Part shown: in pieces, positions 29,849 through 39,395 of the stretch | How the letters are laid out: each line of letters opens with the position of its first letter | Position numbering within the stretch: the stretch's first letter is position 1 | Assembly: GCA_004553595.1 (NCBI GenBank) | Contig: SFKZ01000001.1 | Span: 310,001-374,000 of the forward strand | Direction of reading: 5' to 3' | DNA: 64,000 nucleotides | Source: Methanobrevibacter ruminantium | GTDB lineage: Archaea > Methanobacteriota > Methanobacteria > Methanobacteriales > Methanobacteriaceae | Notes under the pieces: generated by a model | Told to the model about the DNA's origin: nothing | The model's database searches: none | Seen by the model: the letters and a program-made list of their open reading frames with translations, nothing else | Made by a program: the position numbers and the translations under genes

Positions 29849-30808
29849 ATGAATGTTGATAAATTAGTTGGCAATACCCCAATGATTAAAATTGATTATG
29901 AATATGAAGGCAAAAAGGGAAGCATTTATTCTAAAGTTGAATATTACAACTATTCTGGAAGCATTAAAGACAGGATAGCATTATACATTATCCAAAAAGA
30001 AAAGGAACGAGGAAACTTAAAGGATGGCCAACCTATCATAGAGGTTACAAGCGGAAACACTGGAATTGCTTTCAGTGCAATCGGAGCGCTTTTAGGCCAT
30101 GATGTGCACATCTTCATGCCTGATTGGGTATCTCTTGAAAGAAGGAAACTTATTCAAATGTATGGTGCAGAGGTCCATCTTGTATCCAGAGAAGATGGTG
30201 GATTCAAGGGAGCTCTTGAACTTGTAGATGATTTTGCAGATGAAATTGGCGCTTATAAGCCTCTTCAGTTTGACAATGAGTTGAATGTTGAAGCCCAATA
30301 TAAGAAAACAGGTCAAGAGATAGTTGATGCTATTCCAGATGTCAATGCATTTGTTTCAGGAATCGGTACCGGTGGAACACTTATGGGAATCGGTAAAAGA
30401 TTAAAGGATCATAATCCTGATGCTAAAGTCTTTGCATTGGAACCAAGCACATTGTCAATTCTTAAGATGGGAATGGATGAAGGAAGCCATTTGATTGAAG
30501 GTATTGGTGATGACTTTATTCCTGGAATCGTTGATGAGGAATTGATTGATGACATTGTTTTGATTCATGATTGTGATGCGATTAACATGTCTAAAAGGAT
30601 TGCTCAGGAATTAGGATTGGGAATTGGAATTTCAAGCGGTGCAAACTTCTTGGCAAGTGTAATCATGGACAATGATGACTTGAAGATTGCAACAGTCTTC
30701 CCAGATGACAACAAGAAGTACATAACAACCAAATTGTCTGAACCTATTGATGAAAATCCTGAATTGATTTCCAACCATATCAAACTCATCGGTTTTGAAG
30801 TTATTTAA
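29849..30808 (+). CDS. cysK: Cysteine synthase family PLP enzyme
   Basis: This 319-residue fold-type II PLP enzyme is predicted to make cysteine from an activated serine and sulfide. The N-terminal VGNTPMIKI, PLP lysine K40 in YSGSIKDR, substrate loop EVTSGNTGIAF and phosphate loop SGIGTGGTLMGIG are all present. ATG at 29849 follows GGTGGAATC. The AcnX-type gene starts 46 bases downstream and may be co-transcribed. O-phosphoserine rather than O-acetylserine could be the donor, as in some archaea; sequence alone does not settle it. Confidence 0.9.
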   Translation: MNVDKLVGNTPMIKIDYEYEGKKGSIYSKVEYYNYSGSIKDRIALYIIQKEKERGNLKDGQPIIEVTSGNTGIAFSAIGALLGHDVHIFMPDWVSLERRKLIQMYGAEVHLVSREDGGFKGALELVDDFADEIGAYKPLQFDNELNVEAQYKKTGQEIVDAIPDVNAFVSGIGTGGTLMGIGKRLKDHNPDAKVFALEPSTLSILKMGMDEGSHLIEGIGDDFIPGIVDEELIDDIVLIHDCDAINMSKRIAQELGLGIGISSGANFLASVIMDNDDLKIATVFPDDNKKYITTKLSEPIDENPELISNHIKLIGFEVI

Positions 30809-30854
30809 CTAAACATATTCAATTTTACAAAATTTCATAGAAAAGGGGAATTTC

Positions 30855-32090
30855 ATGTTTTTAACTAAAGAAGAAGAAAGGATGGCTAGTGGGGAATATG
30901 GAGAAACCATTAGAAAAAGTATGGATATCTTAATTGCATTGGGAGACATTTACGGTGCAGAGAAATTCGTAGACATCAAGTCTGCTCAAGTGTCTGGAGT
31001 ATCCTATAAGACTATAGGCCAAGCAGGTCTTGAATATCTTGAAGACTTGGCTAGAACTGCTGAAATCATTTACAATGAAAATGGTACAATAAGCGATAAA
31101 AGTGGAATTGCAACAATATCTGCAACTCTTAACCCTGCAGGAACTGATCTGGATAACTGGGAAGATTTCGGTTTTCCTCCAGAGTTCGCTAAAAAGCAAG
31201 TGGATATCTGCAATGCTTATGGAGCGCTTGGAATAAGCACTACCTGTACATGCACTCCTTATTTGATTGGAAACGTTCCACGATTTGGTGACCATGTTTC
31301 CTGGTCTGAATCCTCTGCAGTTGCTTATGTAAACTCTGTAATAGGTGCAAGAACCAATCGTGAAGGAGGTCCTGGAGCATTGGCTGCAGCTATTGTAGGA
31401 AAGACTCCTTTATACGGATTCCATTTGGGTGAAAACAGAACCGCTGATTTGATTGTGGATGTTGAATGTGAACTTGAAAGGGCTGATTTCGGTGCTTTAG
31501 GTTATGCAGTGGGCCAAGTTGTTAAGGATGGAGTTCCTTACTTTAAAATGCAAAACAAGCCTTACAAGATAGAAAACGGTAATCTGAAAGCTCTTGGTGC
31601 AGCGCTTGCATCTTCTGGTGCAGTGGCTTTATACCATGTTGAAGACATCACTCCAGAGTACAAGTTTGCTGACATTGGTAATGTTGAAGACAAAATAACC
31701 ATTGCTAAAGATGACATTATCGAAACAAGAGAAAAACTTAGCAGTGCAGAAGGTTATGCAGACCTTGTATGCTTAGGTTGCCCTCATGCTTCCCTAGAGG
31801 AAGTTAAGGAAGTTGCAGAAATAGTCAAAGGCAAGAAGATAAAAAACGAGCTTTGGGTTTGCACCTCAATCAACATAAAGGAAGCTGCTAAACGTTTAGG
31901 CTATCTTGATGCCATTGAGAATGCAGGAGGTAAGATCTGCTGTGATACCTGTATGGTAGTTGCTCCAATAGAGCAAATGGGCTATGAAGTCATTGGAGTG
32001 AATTCTGCTAAAGCAGCTAATTATGTCCCTTCAATGTGTGGATTAAAGGTTATCTACAATGACATTGAGAACCTATTGGATTTTGATTAA
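30855..32090 (+). CDS. Aconitase X catalytic domain; likely phosphomevalonate dehydratase large subunit
   Basis: This 411-residue AcnX (DUF521) protein includes [48 protein letters not shown] and [14 protein letters not shown], with cysteines placed to bind an Fe-S cluster. In archaea this large subunit, with a small DUF126 subunit, dehydrates phosphomevalonate to trans-anhydromevalonate phosphate in the modified mevalonate route to isoprenoid lipids. The small-subunit gene is not in this window. ATG at 30855 follows AAAGGGGAA. The last nine codons and the stop lie inside a 60-bp tandem duplication. Confidence 0.87.
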   Translation: MFLTKEEERMASGEYGETIRKSMDILIALGDIYGAEKFVDIKSAQVSGVSYKTIGQAGLEYLEDLARTAEIIYNENGTISDKSGIATISATLNPAGTDLDNWEDFGFPPEFAKKQVDICNAYGALGISTTCTCTPYLIGNVPRFGDHVSWSESSAVAYVNSVIGARTNREGGPGALAAAIVGKTPLYGFHLGENRTADLIVDVECELERADFGALGYAVGQVVKDGVPYFKMQNKPYKIENGNLKALGAALASSGAVALYHVEDITPEYKFADIGNVEDKITIAKDDIIETREKLSSAEGYADLVCLGCPHASLEEVKEVAEIVKGKKIKNELWVCTSINIKEAAKRLGYLDAIENAGGKICCDTCMVVAPIEQMGYEVIGVNSAKAANYVPSMCGLKVIYNDIENLLDFD

Positions 32091-32184
32091 ATCTATTTTT
32101 TCTTCTTTTTTTTCTTATTTTTCATTGAGAACCTATTGGATTTTGATTAAATCTATTTTTTCTTCTTTTTTTTCTTATTTTTCA
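32063..32184 (+). repeat. Perfect 60-bp tandem duplication over the AcnX stop codon
   Basis: Positions 32063-32122 and 32123-32182 are identical, with two further matching bases. The unit contains the last codons of the gene (from CATTGAGAACCT), the TAA and the T-rich 3' flank. Complete identity suggests a recent slippage event. The remaining gap to 32454 is AT-rich and holds only the AAGGAGTG ribosome site of the next gene. Confidence 0.92.
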
Positions 32185-32454
32185 ATCTATTTTTATTTTT
32201 ATTTTTAATTTCGTTCATAACTATTTTTTTATTATTTTATCCTATTTTGCTTGATTTTTTAATAAAATTTAACTATACAAAAATCCATTTCCCCATTTTT
32301 TTAATAAACTTTAAGTTATATAAGAATAATAAATAATATCATATAAATTTATGAATCATTAACTAGGTCATATTTTTGACAAAATGATTTATGATTGAAA
32401 AAAATTATTTAAAATTCTAATAAAATTACATAAACCTTCAAGGAGTGTTAATTA

Positions 32455-33951
32455 ATGAATGTTATTGTTGTAGGAGCAGGAAATGCAGGTCGTCCTGTTG
32501 CAAGATTATTAAACTATGCTGGCCACACGGTAAAGATAACCGATCCAAAGAGAATTGAAGACTTCCACATGGATGTTCAAAAGACTTTAAGACTTATGGA
32601 AAGTGAAGGAGTTGAATTAGATTTAGGCGTATTTGAACCAAATCTTGATGGAATCGATACAGTTTACTTATCTCCAACTGTACCGGAAAATGCTCCAGCT
32701 TACAAAATCATAAAAGAAGCTAATCTCAATGTCTTTTCCAACGATGATTTCGGAAGATTGGCAGACAGCTTCATTGATATTGATATTATCGGTATCACAG
32801 GCAGTGTAGGCAAAACCAGTACAACCCATATGGTAACTGAAATCTTCAGAACTGCCGGATATCAAGTTTGGATATGTTCCTCCATGACCCAAAACCTTGT
32901 TAGTGAAGTCATTGTTGATGGAATCATAAAAGGAATTCCAGAAAAATCAGACATTGCTGTTTTGGAGCTTCCTCATGGTACTGCAGGTTTAATGGCTGAA
33001 CTTCAGCTTAAGGTAGGAGCACTCCTGAATATTTATGAAGAGCATTTGTCTGAGTTTGGAGGCTCAATGGAACGTTACACCCAAAGAAAAATGTTCATCG
33101 CTAAAAATAGTGAAAACTTCATTACAAGCATTCATTGTAAAGGCACTGTAAAAGAAGCAAGACCTGATGCAATCTTTTACGCAATGGTTAAAGATTTACC
33201 TGGATATGATCCATCCAAAAAATCCGAATACTTTGATAAGGTAGCAAACTTTGAGGAAGTTGCTATTGGTGAAGGTCAAGTATGTAATTTTATTGGTGAT
33301 AGCGCTAAAGGCGCTATTGATATCGCTTATAAATTCAGAAACAAATCCAATGAACTTAAAAAAGGCAGCTTTACATCTGACTTCCATATGATGAGCTATT
33401 ACTATGAAAATGCAGTTGCTGCAACAGCTATTGCAATGGCTTATGGTTTGCCTGTAGAAATCATCAAGAATGGTCTTGCAAACTTCAAAGGACTTTCAGT
33501 TCATATGGAATACATTGGAGACTACAATGGCAGGGAAGTTTACATTGATGCTTCCTACTTAATAGAAGGTATTACGGCTGCACTTGATTTCTTAGGAGAT
33601 AGAAGTCTTGTTCTATTGCTTGATAACTTTGATACTTCAACTTATAGGGATAAGAAGGAAACCGGTAAGCTTATGGGTAAGTATGCTAATGTAATGGTAG
33701 CTACTGGATTCAACGAGGTTTACCAAAGAGTTGACTTGGAACCTGCTCAGGAATTGCTTGATGCTGCAGTAGACTCTGATGCAGTTAAGGTAATTGCAGG
33801 AACTATGGAAGAAGGTGCAGAACTAGCCATTAAATATTCTAAACCTGGAGACACTATCCTTCACTTAGGACCACAACTCATGCAGGATCCTGAAGGTATC
33901 ATGGAAAAAATCGTTACCGGTTTAGAAGAAGGCTGTAAAAAGTATGAATAG
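32455..33951 (+). CDS. Mur ligase family protein 1 (probable pseudomurein peptide ligase)
   Basis: These 498 residues have the three-domain Mur ligase layout. An N-terminal Rossmann-like domain starts MNVIVVGAGNAGRPVARLL. The ATP-binding central domain has the P-loop GITGSVGKTSTTHM at residues 113-126 and the later AVLELPHGT and HLSEFGGSMERYTQRK segments. A C-terminal domain contains VYIDASYLIEGITAAL. Mur ligases add amino acids to cell-wall peptide precursors; in Methanobacteriales such paralogues are assigned to pseudomurein synthesis, but the amino acid used cannot be told here. A second Mur ligase starts 120 bases downstream. Confidence 0.8.
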   Translation: MNVIVVGAGNAGRPVARLLNYAGHTVKITDPKRIEDFHMDVQKTLRLMESEGVELDLGVFEPNLDGIDTVYLSPTVPENAPAYKIIKEANLNVFSNDDFGRLADSFIDIDIIGITGSVGKTSTTHMVTEIFRTAGYQVWICSSMTQNLVSEVIVDGIIKGIPEKSDIAVLELPHGTAGLMAELQLKVGALLNIYEEHLSEFGGSMERYTQRKMFIAKNSENFITSIHCKGTVKEARPDAIFYAMVKDLPGYDPSKKSEYFDKVANFEEVAIGEGQVCNFIGDSAKGAIDIAYKFRNKSNELKKGSFTSDFHMMSYYYENAVAATAIAMAYGLPVEIIKNGLANFKGLSVHMEYIGDYNGREVYIDASYLIEGITAALDFLGDRSLVLLLDNFDTSTYRDKKETGKLMGKYANVMVATGFNEVYQRVDLEPAQELLDAAVDSDAVKVIAGTMEEGAELAIKYSKPGDTILHLGPQLMQDPEGIMEKIVTGLEEGCKKYE

Positions 33952-34010
33952 CCAAGCTTTTTAGCCTTCGGCTAAAACCTTGACCAAAATTTTTTCCACT
34001 ATTTGGAGTA
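33952..34010 (+). terminator. Hairpin element after Mur ligase 1 (family copy E)
   Basis: Outer CAAG (33953-33956)/CTTG (33979-33982); inner TTTTAGCC (33959-33966)/GGCTAAAA (33970-33977), loop TTC; tail TTGACCAAAATTTTTTCC; then ATTTGGAGTAT, a remnant of hairpin 2. It starts one base after the TAG, although another same-strand Mur gene lies 61 bases further on. Confidence 0.7.
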
Positions 34011-34071
34011 TTAATTTCTTTTAATTTTTTCTTTTTTTAATTAATTTTTATCTTTTCATGAAGGTGTTAAA

Positions 34072-35718
34072 TTGAACAGTTTAGAGCTCTCTTCTATGTC
34101 TGATGAAGAATTGGCTTCATTGGATTTAGAAAATAAAACTTTTGGTGTAATTGGTGTTTGTGGAGTTGTAGGAAACTTGGTTGCAAGAATCCTTATGGAT
34201 AGGGGCTATTCTGTTGTTGGAACAGATATCTCATCTAAAGAGGATTGCAGATTCCACTCTTCTTTTGAAGGCTATGACATTGAAATATTCTTTGGAGGCC
34301 ATCCTGAAGAATTCTTTAGGAAAATTGATTTCATCGTTCCCCCTCCAAGCATGCCAAAAAATGCTAAGGTTTTAGAGATGGCTTCTAATCAAGGCATTAA
34401 AGTCATTGAGCTTGGAGACATTTTTAAGCTATTCCCACCAGAAAAACCTGTAATGTGCATTGGCGGAACCAATGGAAAGACCACTACAACAACTCTTTTA
34501 AAGCATATTGCATATTCTGCAGGTATCAATCCTTGCGAACATAATTTGAAAGGAATGCAAGGTAACAATGAATTCATTCCATCACTCCAGACTAGATTGA
34601 ATGGAGATTTAGCTATTTTGGAGACAGGTACTGATGGTACACCTGGAGGATTGAAATCCATCATTGACTTGACTCATGCTAATTTTGGAATCTTGACAAA
34701 CATTACAGTTGACCACTTGCAGGACCCTCACGAAAATGATGAAACAGACTTCATCACAAGAAGCTTTTTAGAGTATGCTAAAGTTAAAGGAGAGCTTGTA
34801 AAAGGCATTGAAGAGAATGACGGTACCTTAATCTACAATAGTGATGATCCAACAATTGTAGGTTTATTCAAGGAAATTGACTTTAAAGGTGATGCAATCA
34901 GCTTCGGTCTTGAGGATGAGCCATGCAGAGTATCAACTAAGCCATGTTGGTGTGGCAGGGATATTGAGATTAATGAGCTTATTTCCGGTTGCGGAACCTT
35001 TGAGTGTGAGTGTGGAATAAAGTATGAAAAGCCAATGTATTTGGCTAAAAACATTTCCCTTAAGGATAGGACATTCACTCTTGAATCTCCTGAAGGAGAA
35101 ACAGATTTCACAATTTCCCTTGATGGATTGCATAATGTTTACAATGCAGTTGGAGTCATTATCGCAGCTAGAAGATTCCTTAAATTAAGTGATGAAGAGA
35201 TTCAAAAAGGACTTATAAGCTTTAAGGGAACTGCTGGAAGAATGGAAATAATGGGTAAAGTTGGAGATAAGACAATTATGGTTGATTATGCTCATAATCC
35301 CGCAGGTGTAGAAACAGTATTAAAGGAAATAACTAAAATCTATGGTGATACAACAGTTGTTATTACAGTTACCTCTGAATCAGGCCATGAGGGAGACATT
35401 GAGATTTTAGAAAAGGCCTTGGATAATGTCAAGTATATTGTTCCCGCTTCTCATGATTCAAGACTTGTTGTTGATGAATTATTGGCATCTGCAAAAGAAG
35501 GAAATGCCGATTTTGATTATGAAACTTTAGAGAAAACCTTTGTTTTCACTGAAGAAGCTCCAGAACAAGCTTCTAATTTTACTTTAGGAGCTAACCAAGA
35601 GCAAGTTGTTGAAGGTGTCAAGGCAGCTTTGAAAACAGATTCCAATATTGTTATAGCTATAGGTGAGGCTGCATTCAAATTCAATTCAGCTATCAGTGAA
35701 TTGTGCGATAATGATTAA
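34072..35718 (+). CDS. Mur ligase family protein 2 with zinc-ribbon insert
   Basis: 548 residues. The N-terminal Rossmann domain (FGVIGVCGVVGNLVARIL) is followed by the P-loop IGGTNGKTTTTTLL (about 130-143), LETGTDGTPGG and TNITVDHLQDPHE. A four-cysteine cluster, CWCGRDIE and CGTFECECG (about 288-312), sits in the central domain where MurT-type ligases carry a zinc ribbon. The C-terminal domain has GTAGRMEIMG and MVDYAHNPAGVETVL. The start is TTG at 34072 after AAGGTG. Predicted pseudomurein peptide ligase; the substrate is unknown. It is paired with the preceding ligase. Confidence 0.82.
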   Translation: MNSLELSSMSDEELASLDLENKTFGVIGVCGVVGNLVARILMDRGYSVVGTDISSKEDCRFHSSFEGYDIEIFFGGHPEEFFRKIDFIVPPPSMPKNAKVLEMASNQGIKVIELGDIFKLFPPEKPVMCIGGTNGKTTTTTLLKHIAYSAGINPCEHNLKGMQGNNEFIPSLQTRLNGDLAILETGTDGTPGGLKSIIDLTHANFGILTNITVDHLQDPHENDETDFITRSFLEYAKVKGELVKGIEENDGTLIYNSDDPTIVGLFKEIDFKGDAISFGLEDEPCRVSTKPCWCGRDIEINELISGCGTFECECGIKYEKPMYLAKNISLKDRTFTLESPEGETDFTISLDGLHNVYNAVGVIIAARRFLKLSDEEIQKGLISFKGTAGRMEIMGKVGDKTIMVDYAHNPAGVETVLKEITKIYGDTTVVITVTSESGHEGDIEILEKALDNVKYIVPASHDSRLVVDELLASAKEGNADFDYETLEKTFVFTEEAPEQASNFTLGANQEQVVEGVKAALKTDSNIVIAIGEAAFKFNSAISELCDND

Positions 35719-35887
35719 ATGCTTTTAATCCATTCTTTTTTTATTCTTTTTTTTTATTCTTTTTTTTATTTTATTTTAATTTATTTTTCATTTAATTTTT
35801 ATTTTAAATCAAGATTTTATTCAGTTGATTAATTTTCAACTGCTCTCTATAAATATTTAAATAATACCCAAATACATATATTATTTC

Positions 35888-38389
35888 ATGGTTACTTATA
35901 TAGAACATCCTTTAATTAGGCCTAATTCAGCAGAAGCTAGGATTTATCAACAGGTTTTGGCAGCAGATGTATTGAAAAATGGAAATACAATGATTGTAGC
36001 TCCAACAGCTTTAGGTAAGACAATCATTGCAATACTCGTAGCTGCAGATAGGCTTCAGAAATTAAAAGGATCAAAAATTCTTATTTTAGCTCCAAGTAAA
36101 CCATTAACCATACAGCATGAAGAAAACTTCAAGCACTTTTTAAATGTTCCTTGCACCTCAATTACAGGGGCTGTAAAAACAGATGAAAGGGAAAAGCGAT
36201 GGAGAGAGTCACAGGTTATTTGTGCAACACCGCAAACCGTTGAATCAGACTTATTGAATGAAAGATACAGTTTAGATGATGTTTCCCTTATTGTTTTTGA
36301 TGAGTGTCACCATGCAGTAGGTTCCTATTCCTACGTTTATCTTGCTTCAAGATACGTCAAGGAATGTCAAAATCATCTTATTTTAGGACTTACCGCTTCT
36401 CCAGGACACGATAAGAGCAAGATCAAGGAAGTTTGTGAAAACCTTTTCATTCAGGATATCACTATCAAGACTGAAGAGGATCCTGATGTAAAGCCATATT
36501 TCAATCCAATCAATATCGACTGGATAAAGGTTGAAATGGGTCCAAGGCTCGAAAAAATCAGAGATTTGGTAAACAAGGCATTAAAGGTTCGTCTCAAAGG
36601 ACTTAAGGATTTGGGAATCATCAACACAGTGTCTGTAAACAAGAGAGACATATTGAAGGCAAGGTCTAGGGTTCAAAGGAAAATAGGGCAATCTGTAAAT
36701 CCTCCTAAGGAGTGTTTCCAAGCAATATCCCTTCTTTCTGCAGTAATCAATTTGCAGCATGCATTGGGATTATTGGAAAGCCAAGGGGTGGCTCCATTCA
36801 ATGACTATGTAGGTAGGCTCAGAAAGAAAACTACAAGAGCTGCAAAGAATATCTTGCTTGATCCAAACTTTTCAAAAGCAGTTTATCTTGCAAAAGAGGC
36901 AGAGGAATATGGTCTTGAGCATCCAAAGATGAAAAAGCTCATAGAACTCCTTAAGATCGAACTTGGTATGGATGGCCAGACAAGATTGAAATCCTTAAGA
37001 GATGATGGAGAGGATAAGGAAAGTCCAAAAATCATAGTGTTTACACAATTTAGAGACACTTTAGACATGATTCATGAAAGATGTGAGAAGGAAGGCATCA
37101 AAAGTGTTAGATTCTATGGTCAAGGAACCAGTGACGGAAAGAAAGGACTAACTCAAAAAGAGCAGAAAAACATCATTAAATCATTCAAGACAGGAAATTA
37201 CGATGTTTTGATTTCAACAAGTGTTGCAGAAGAGGGTATTGATATCCCTGCAGTTGATTTGGTTATTTTATATGAACCGGTTCCATCTGAAATCCGTATG
37301 ATACAAAGAAGAGGAAGAACTGGACGTAAATCATCTGGTAGGATGAAGGTATTGATAACCAAAAAGACAATAGATGAAGGATATTACTGGACCAGCGTTA
37401 GAAGGGAGTCCAGAATGAAGACACAGCTTGCAACACAGGAAGCGATTGAAGAGCTAAAGCTTAATGCTGCTGAAAAGATTGAAGCAGAACGTACAGCTAA
37501 GATCTTAGGCAAAAGGGAAAAATCAATTGTAGAGGACCCGGTCACTTCAGACATGGAAGATTCATTGGAAGAGGAAGTCAGTGATGAGGATATTGAAGAA
37601 ATTGATTTGGAAAACGAGAATAAAAGCAAGTTGAAAGAGCTTAAGGAAAAGGAAGCTAAAGAGGAACAGGATTTAGAGGATGCCATTTATGAGGAGCTTA
37701 CTAGTCCTCAAAACCAGGAATTGGTTGTTTATGTTGATACAAGAGAAGGAAACTCAAAAGTCATTAGGGCATTGGATACCATTGGCGTAAAGGTTAAAGT
37801 CAATACAATGGCTGTTGCAGATTATCAAGTAAGTGAAGAGGTTGCAATAGAGAGAAAAACCGCTAAAGACTTTGTAGATTCCATTGTCGATAAGAGATTG
37901 TTCAAGCAGGCAAGAATGATGATGGAAGAGTTTAAAAAGCCAATCATGATTCTTGAAGGGGATGATTTCTACTCAGGATTCATCAATCCAAATGCTATAA
38001 GAGGGGCAATGACATCAATTGCACTTGATTACGGAATCAGCATCATTCCAACAAGAACTGCAGAAGACACAGCTGCAATGCTTAAGAGAATTGCAATCAG
38101 AGAGCAAAAAGGCGAAAAGCGCAGCATTCAAATCAGGACTGAAAGAAAACCGCAAAACCTTTGGGAACAGCAATTGTTCATTATCGAATCATTGCCAAAC
38201 ATTGGACCTGTTCATGCTAAAAGATTGTTGGAGCATTTCGGTTCAGTCAAGGCTGTTCTGGAAGCTGATGAGAAAAAACTACAGGAAGTAGAAGGAATCG
38301 GTAAGAAAACAGCTAAGAACATTAGGGAAGTTGTTGAAGGCAAGTATCTCTACTTCAAAAAGGATGACAATCAAAAGAAACTTAAATAA
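35888..38389 (+). CDS. hef: Hef helicase-nuclease (FANCM/XPF homologue)
   Basis: This 833-residue archaeal protein processes stalled replication forks. The SF2 helicase part has motif I APTALGKT, motif II DECHH, motif III TASPG and motif VI QRRGRTGR. An acidic coiled linker (about 545-600) follows, then the XPF-family nuclease domain with VYVDTREGN and ERKTAKDF. Tandem helix-hairpin-helix motifs end it (LPNIGPVHAKRLLEHFG, EGIGKKTAKNI). ATG 35888 has no ribosome site. A TATA-like stretch, TATAAATATTTAAATAA, centred near 35856 predicts a very short leader. Confidence 0.96.
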   Translation: MVTYIEHPLIRPNSAEARIYQQVLAADVLKNGNTMIVAPTALGKTIIAILVAADRLQKLKGSKILILAPSKPLTIQHEENFKHFLNVPCTSITGAVKTDEREKRWRESQVICATPQTVESDLLNERYSLDDVSLIVFDECHHAVGSYSYVYLASRYVKECQNHLILGLTASPGHDKSKIKEVCENLFIQDITIKTEEDPDVKPYFNPINIDWIKVEMGPRLEKIRDLVNKALKVRLKGLKDLGIINTVSVNKRDILKARSRVQRKIGQSVNPPKECFQAISLLSAVINLQHALGLLESQGVAPFNDYVGRLRKKTTRAAKNILLDPNFSKAVYLAKEAEEYGLEHPKMKKLIELLKIELGMDGQTRLKSLRDDGEDKESPKIIVFTQFRDTLDMIHERCEKEGIKSVRFYGQGTSDGKKGLTQKEQKNIIKSFKTGNYDVLISTSVAEEGIDIPAVDLVILYEPVPSEIRMIQRRGRTGRKSSGRMKVLITKKTIDEGYYWTSVRRESRMKTQLATQEAIEELKLNAAEKIEAERTAKILGKREKSIVEDPVTSDMEDSLEEEVSDEDIEEIDLENENKSKLKELKEKEAKEEQDLEDAIYEELTSPQNQELVVYVDTREGNSKVIRALDTIGVKVKVNTMAVADYQVSEEVAIERKTAKDFVDSIVDKRLFKQARMMMEEFKKPIMILEGDDFYSGFINPNAIRGAMTSIALDYGISIIPTRTAEDTAAMLKRIAIREQKGEKRSIQIRTERKPQNLWEQQLFIIESLPNIGPVHAKRLLEHFGSVKAVLEADEKKLQEVEGIGKKTAKNIREVVEGKYLYFKKDDNQKKLK

Positions 38390-38573
38390 ATCTCAGGTTT
38401 CTTTATTTTTTCTATTTTTTTAAAATTTTTCTTATTTTAAATGATTATTAATCTATTTTTAAAAAATTATTATATATAATAAAATCTAAAAATAAGTATT
38501 AGTTTTAAATAATTTTTATTTACATAATTTTTATTTCAATTACTTTTACAAATTTCATTTAGATGGTGATTAT

Positions 38574-39305
38574 TTGAAGATTTTAATGGATGAAAGAGGA
38601 AAAAAATACCTAATCAAGGAAGACAGAGAGTTCCAAACTGATTTAGGTATTATTAAAAAAGAGCAAATGGAAAGAGCTACTATTGGTGATACAATAATCA
38701 CTCATTTAAATAAGGAGTTTAAAGTCATTAAGCCAACTGTCAATGATTTCATAGACTTAATGGACAGACGCTGTTCAATTCTTATCCAAAAGGATATTGG
38801 AACTGTTCTTGCTCGCACAGGACTCGGTTCAGGTGACAGAGTTATAGATGCAGGGACTGGTGCAGGGGCTATTGCATTGAACTTCGGAAATGTTGTTGGA
38901 GAAAAAGGTAAGGTCTTCACCTATGAGATAAGAGAGGACTTTGCAGAAGTCGCTAGAAAGAACATTGATGATTTTGGAATCAAGAACATTGAAGTCAAAA
39001 ACCAAAACATCAAGGATGGAATCGATGAAGAGGAAATCGATTTGGTTTTCCTAGACCTTCCAAAGCCATTTGAGATTTTTGAAGATGTTAAGAAGGCATT
39101 AAGGCTTGGAGGATGGTTAGCGGTTTACGCTCCATATATTGACCAAGCTGAAACAGCTTACAGAATTGCAAAGAAATTAGGATTTAGAGATCTTACAATT
39201 CTTGAAACCCTTGAGAGAGAAATGGAAATAAGGCCTCAAGGAACCAGACCAAAAACAAGAATGGTTGGCCATAGCGGTTATTTGGTTTTTGCACGTAAGC
39301 TCTAG
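38574..39305 (+). CDS. trmI: tRNA (adenine-N1)-methyltransferase, TrmI family
   Basis: These 243 residues comprise an N-terminal beta domain (MDERGKKYLIKEDREFQTDLG) and a class I SAM methyltransferase domain with IDAGTGAGAIALNFG as the SAM loop, YEIREDFAEVARKNI, and LVFLDLPKPFE as the catalytic region. Archaeal TrmI methylates A57/A58 in the tRNA T loop. The start is TTG at 38574, five bases after GGTGAT. It lies between hef and bioB, with AT-rich gaps of 184 and 90 bases. Confidence 0.9.
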   Translation: MKILMDERGKKYLIKEDREFQTDLGIIKKEQMERATIGDTIITHLNKEFKVIKPTVNDFIDLMDRRCSILIQKDIGTVLARTGLGSGDRVIDAGTGAGAIALNFGNVVGEKGKVFTYEIREDFAEVARKNIDDFGIKNIEVKNQNIKDGIDEEEIDLVFLDLPKPFEIFEDVKKALRLGGWLAVYAPYIDQAETAYRIAKKLGFRDLTILETLEREMEIRPQGTRPKTRMVGHSGYLVFARKL

Positions 39306-39395
39306 ATGAGCTTTTGAAATTTTATCTTTAGAATTATTTTTTTATTTAGTCATAATAGTTAATTTTTATAACAATTGTAATGTTTATGTGGTATC

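Noticed and set aside
36451-37686. Ser-rich minus-strand frames inside hef
   Set aside because: Antisense shadows of a well-supported helicase-nuclease gene.
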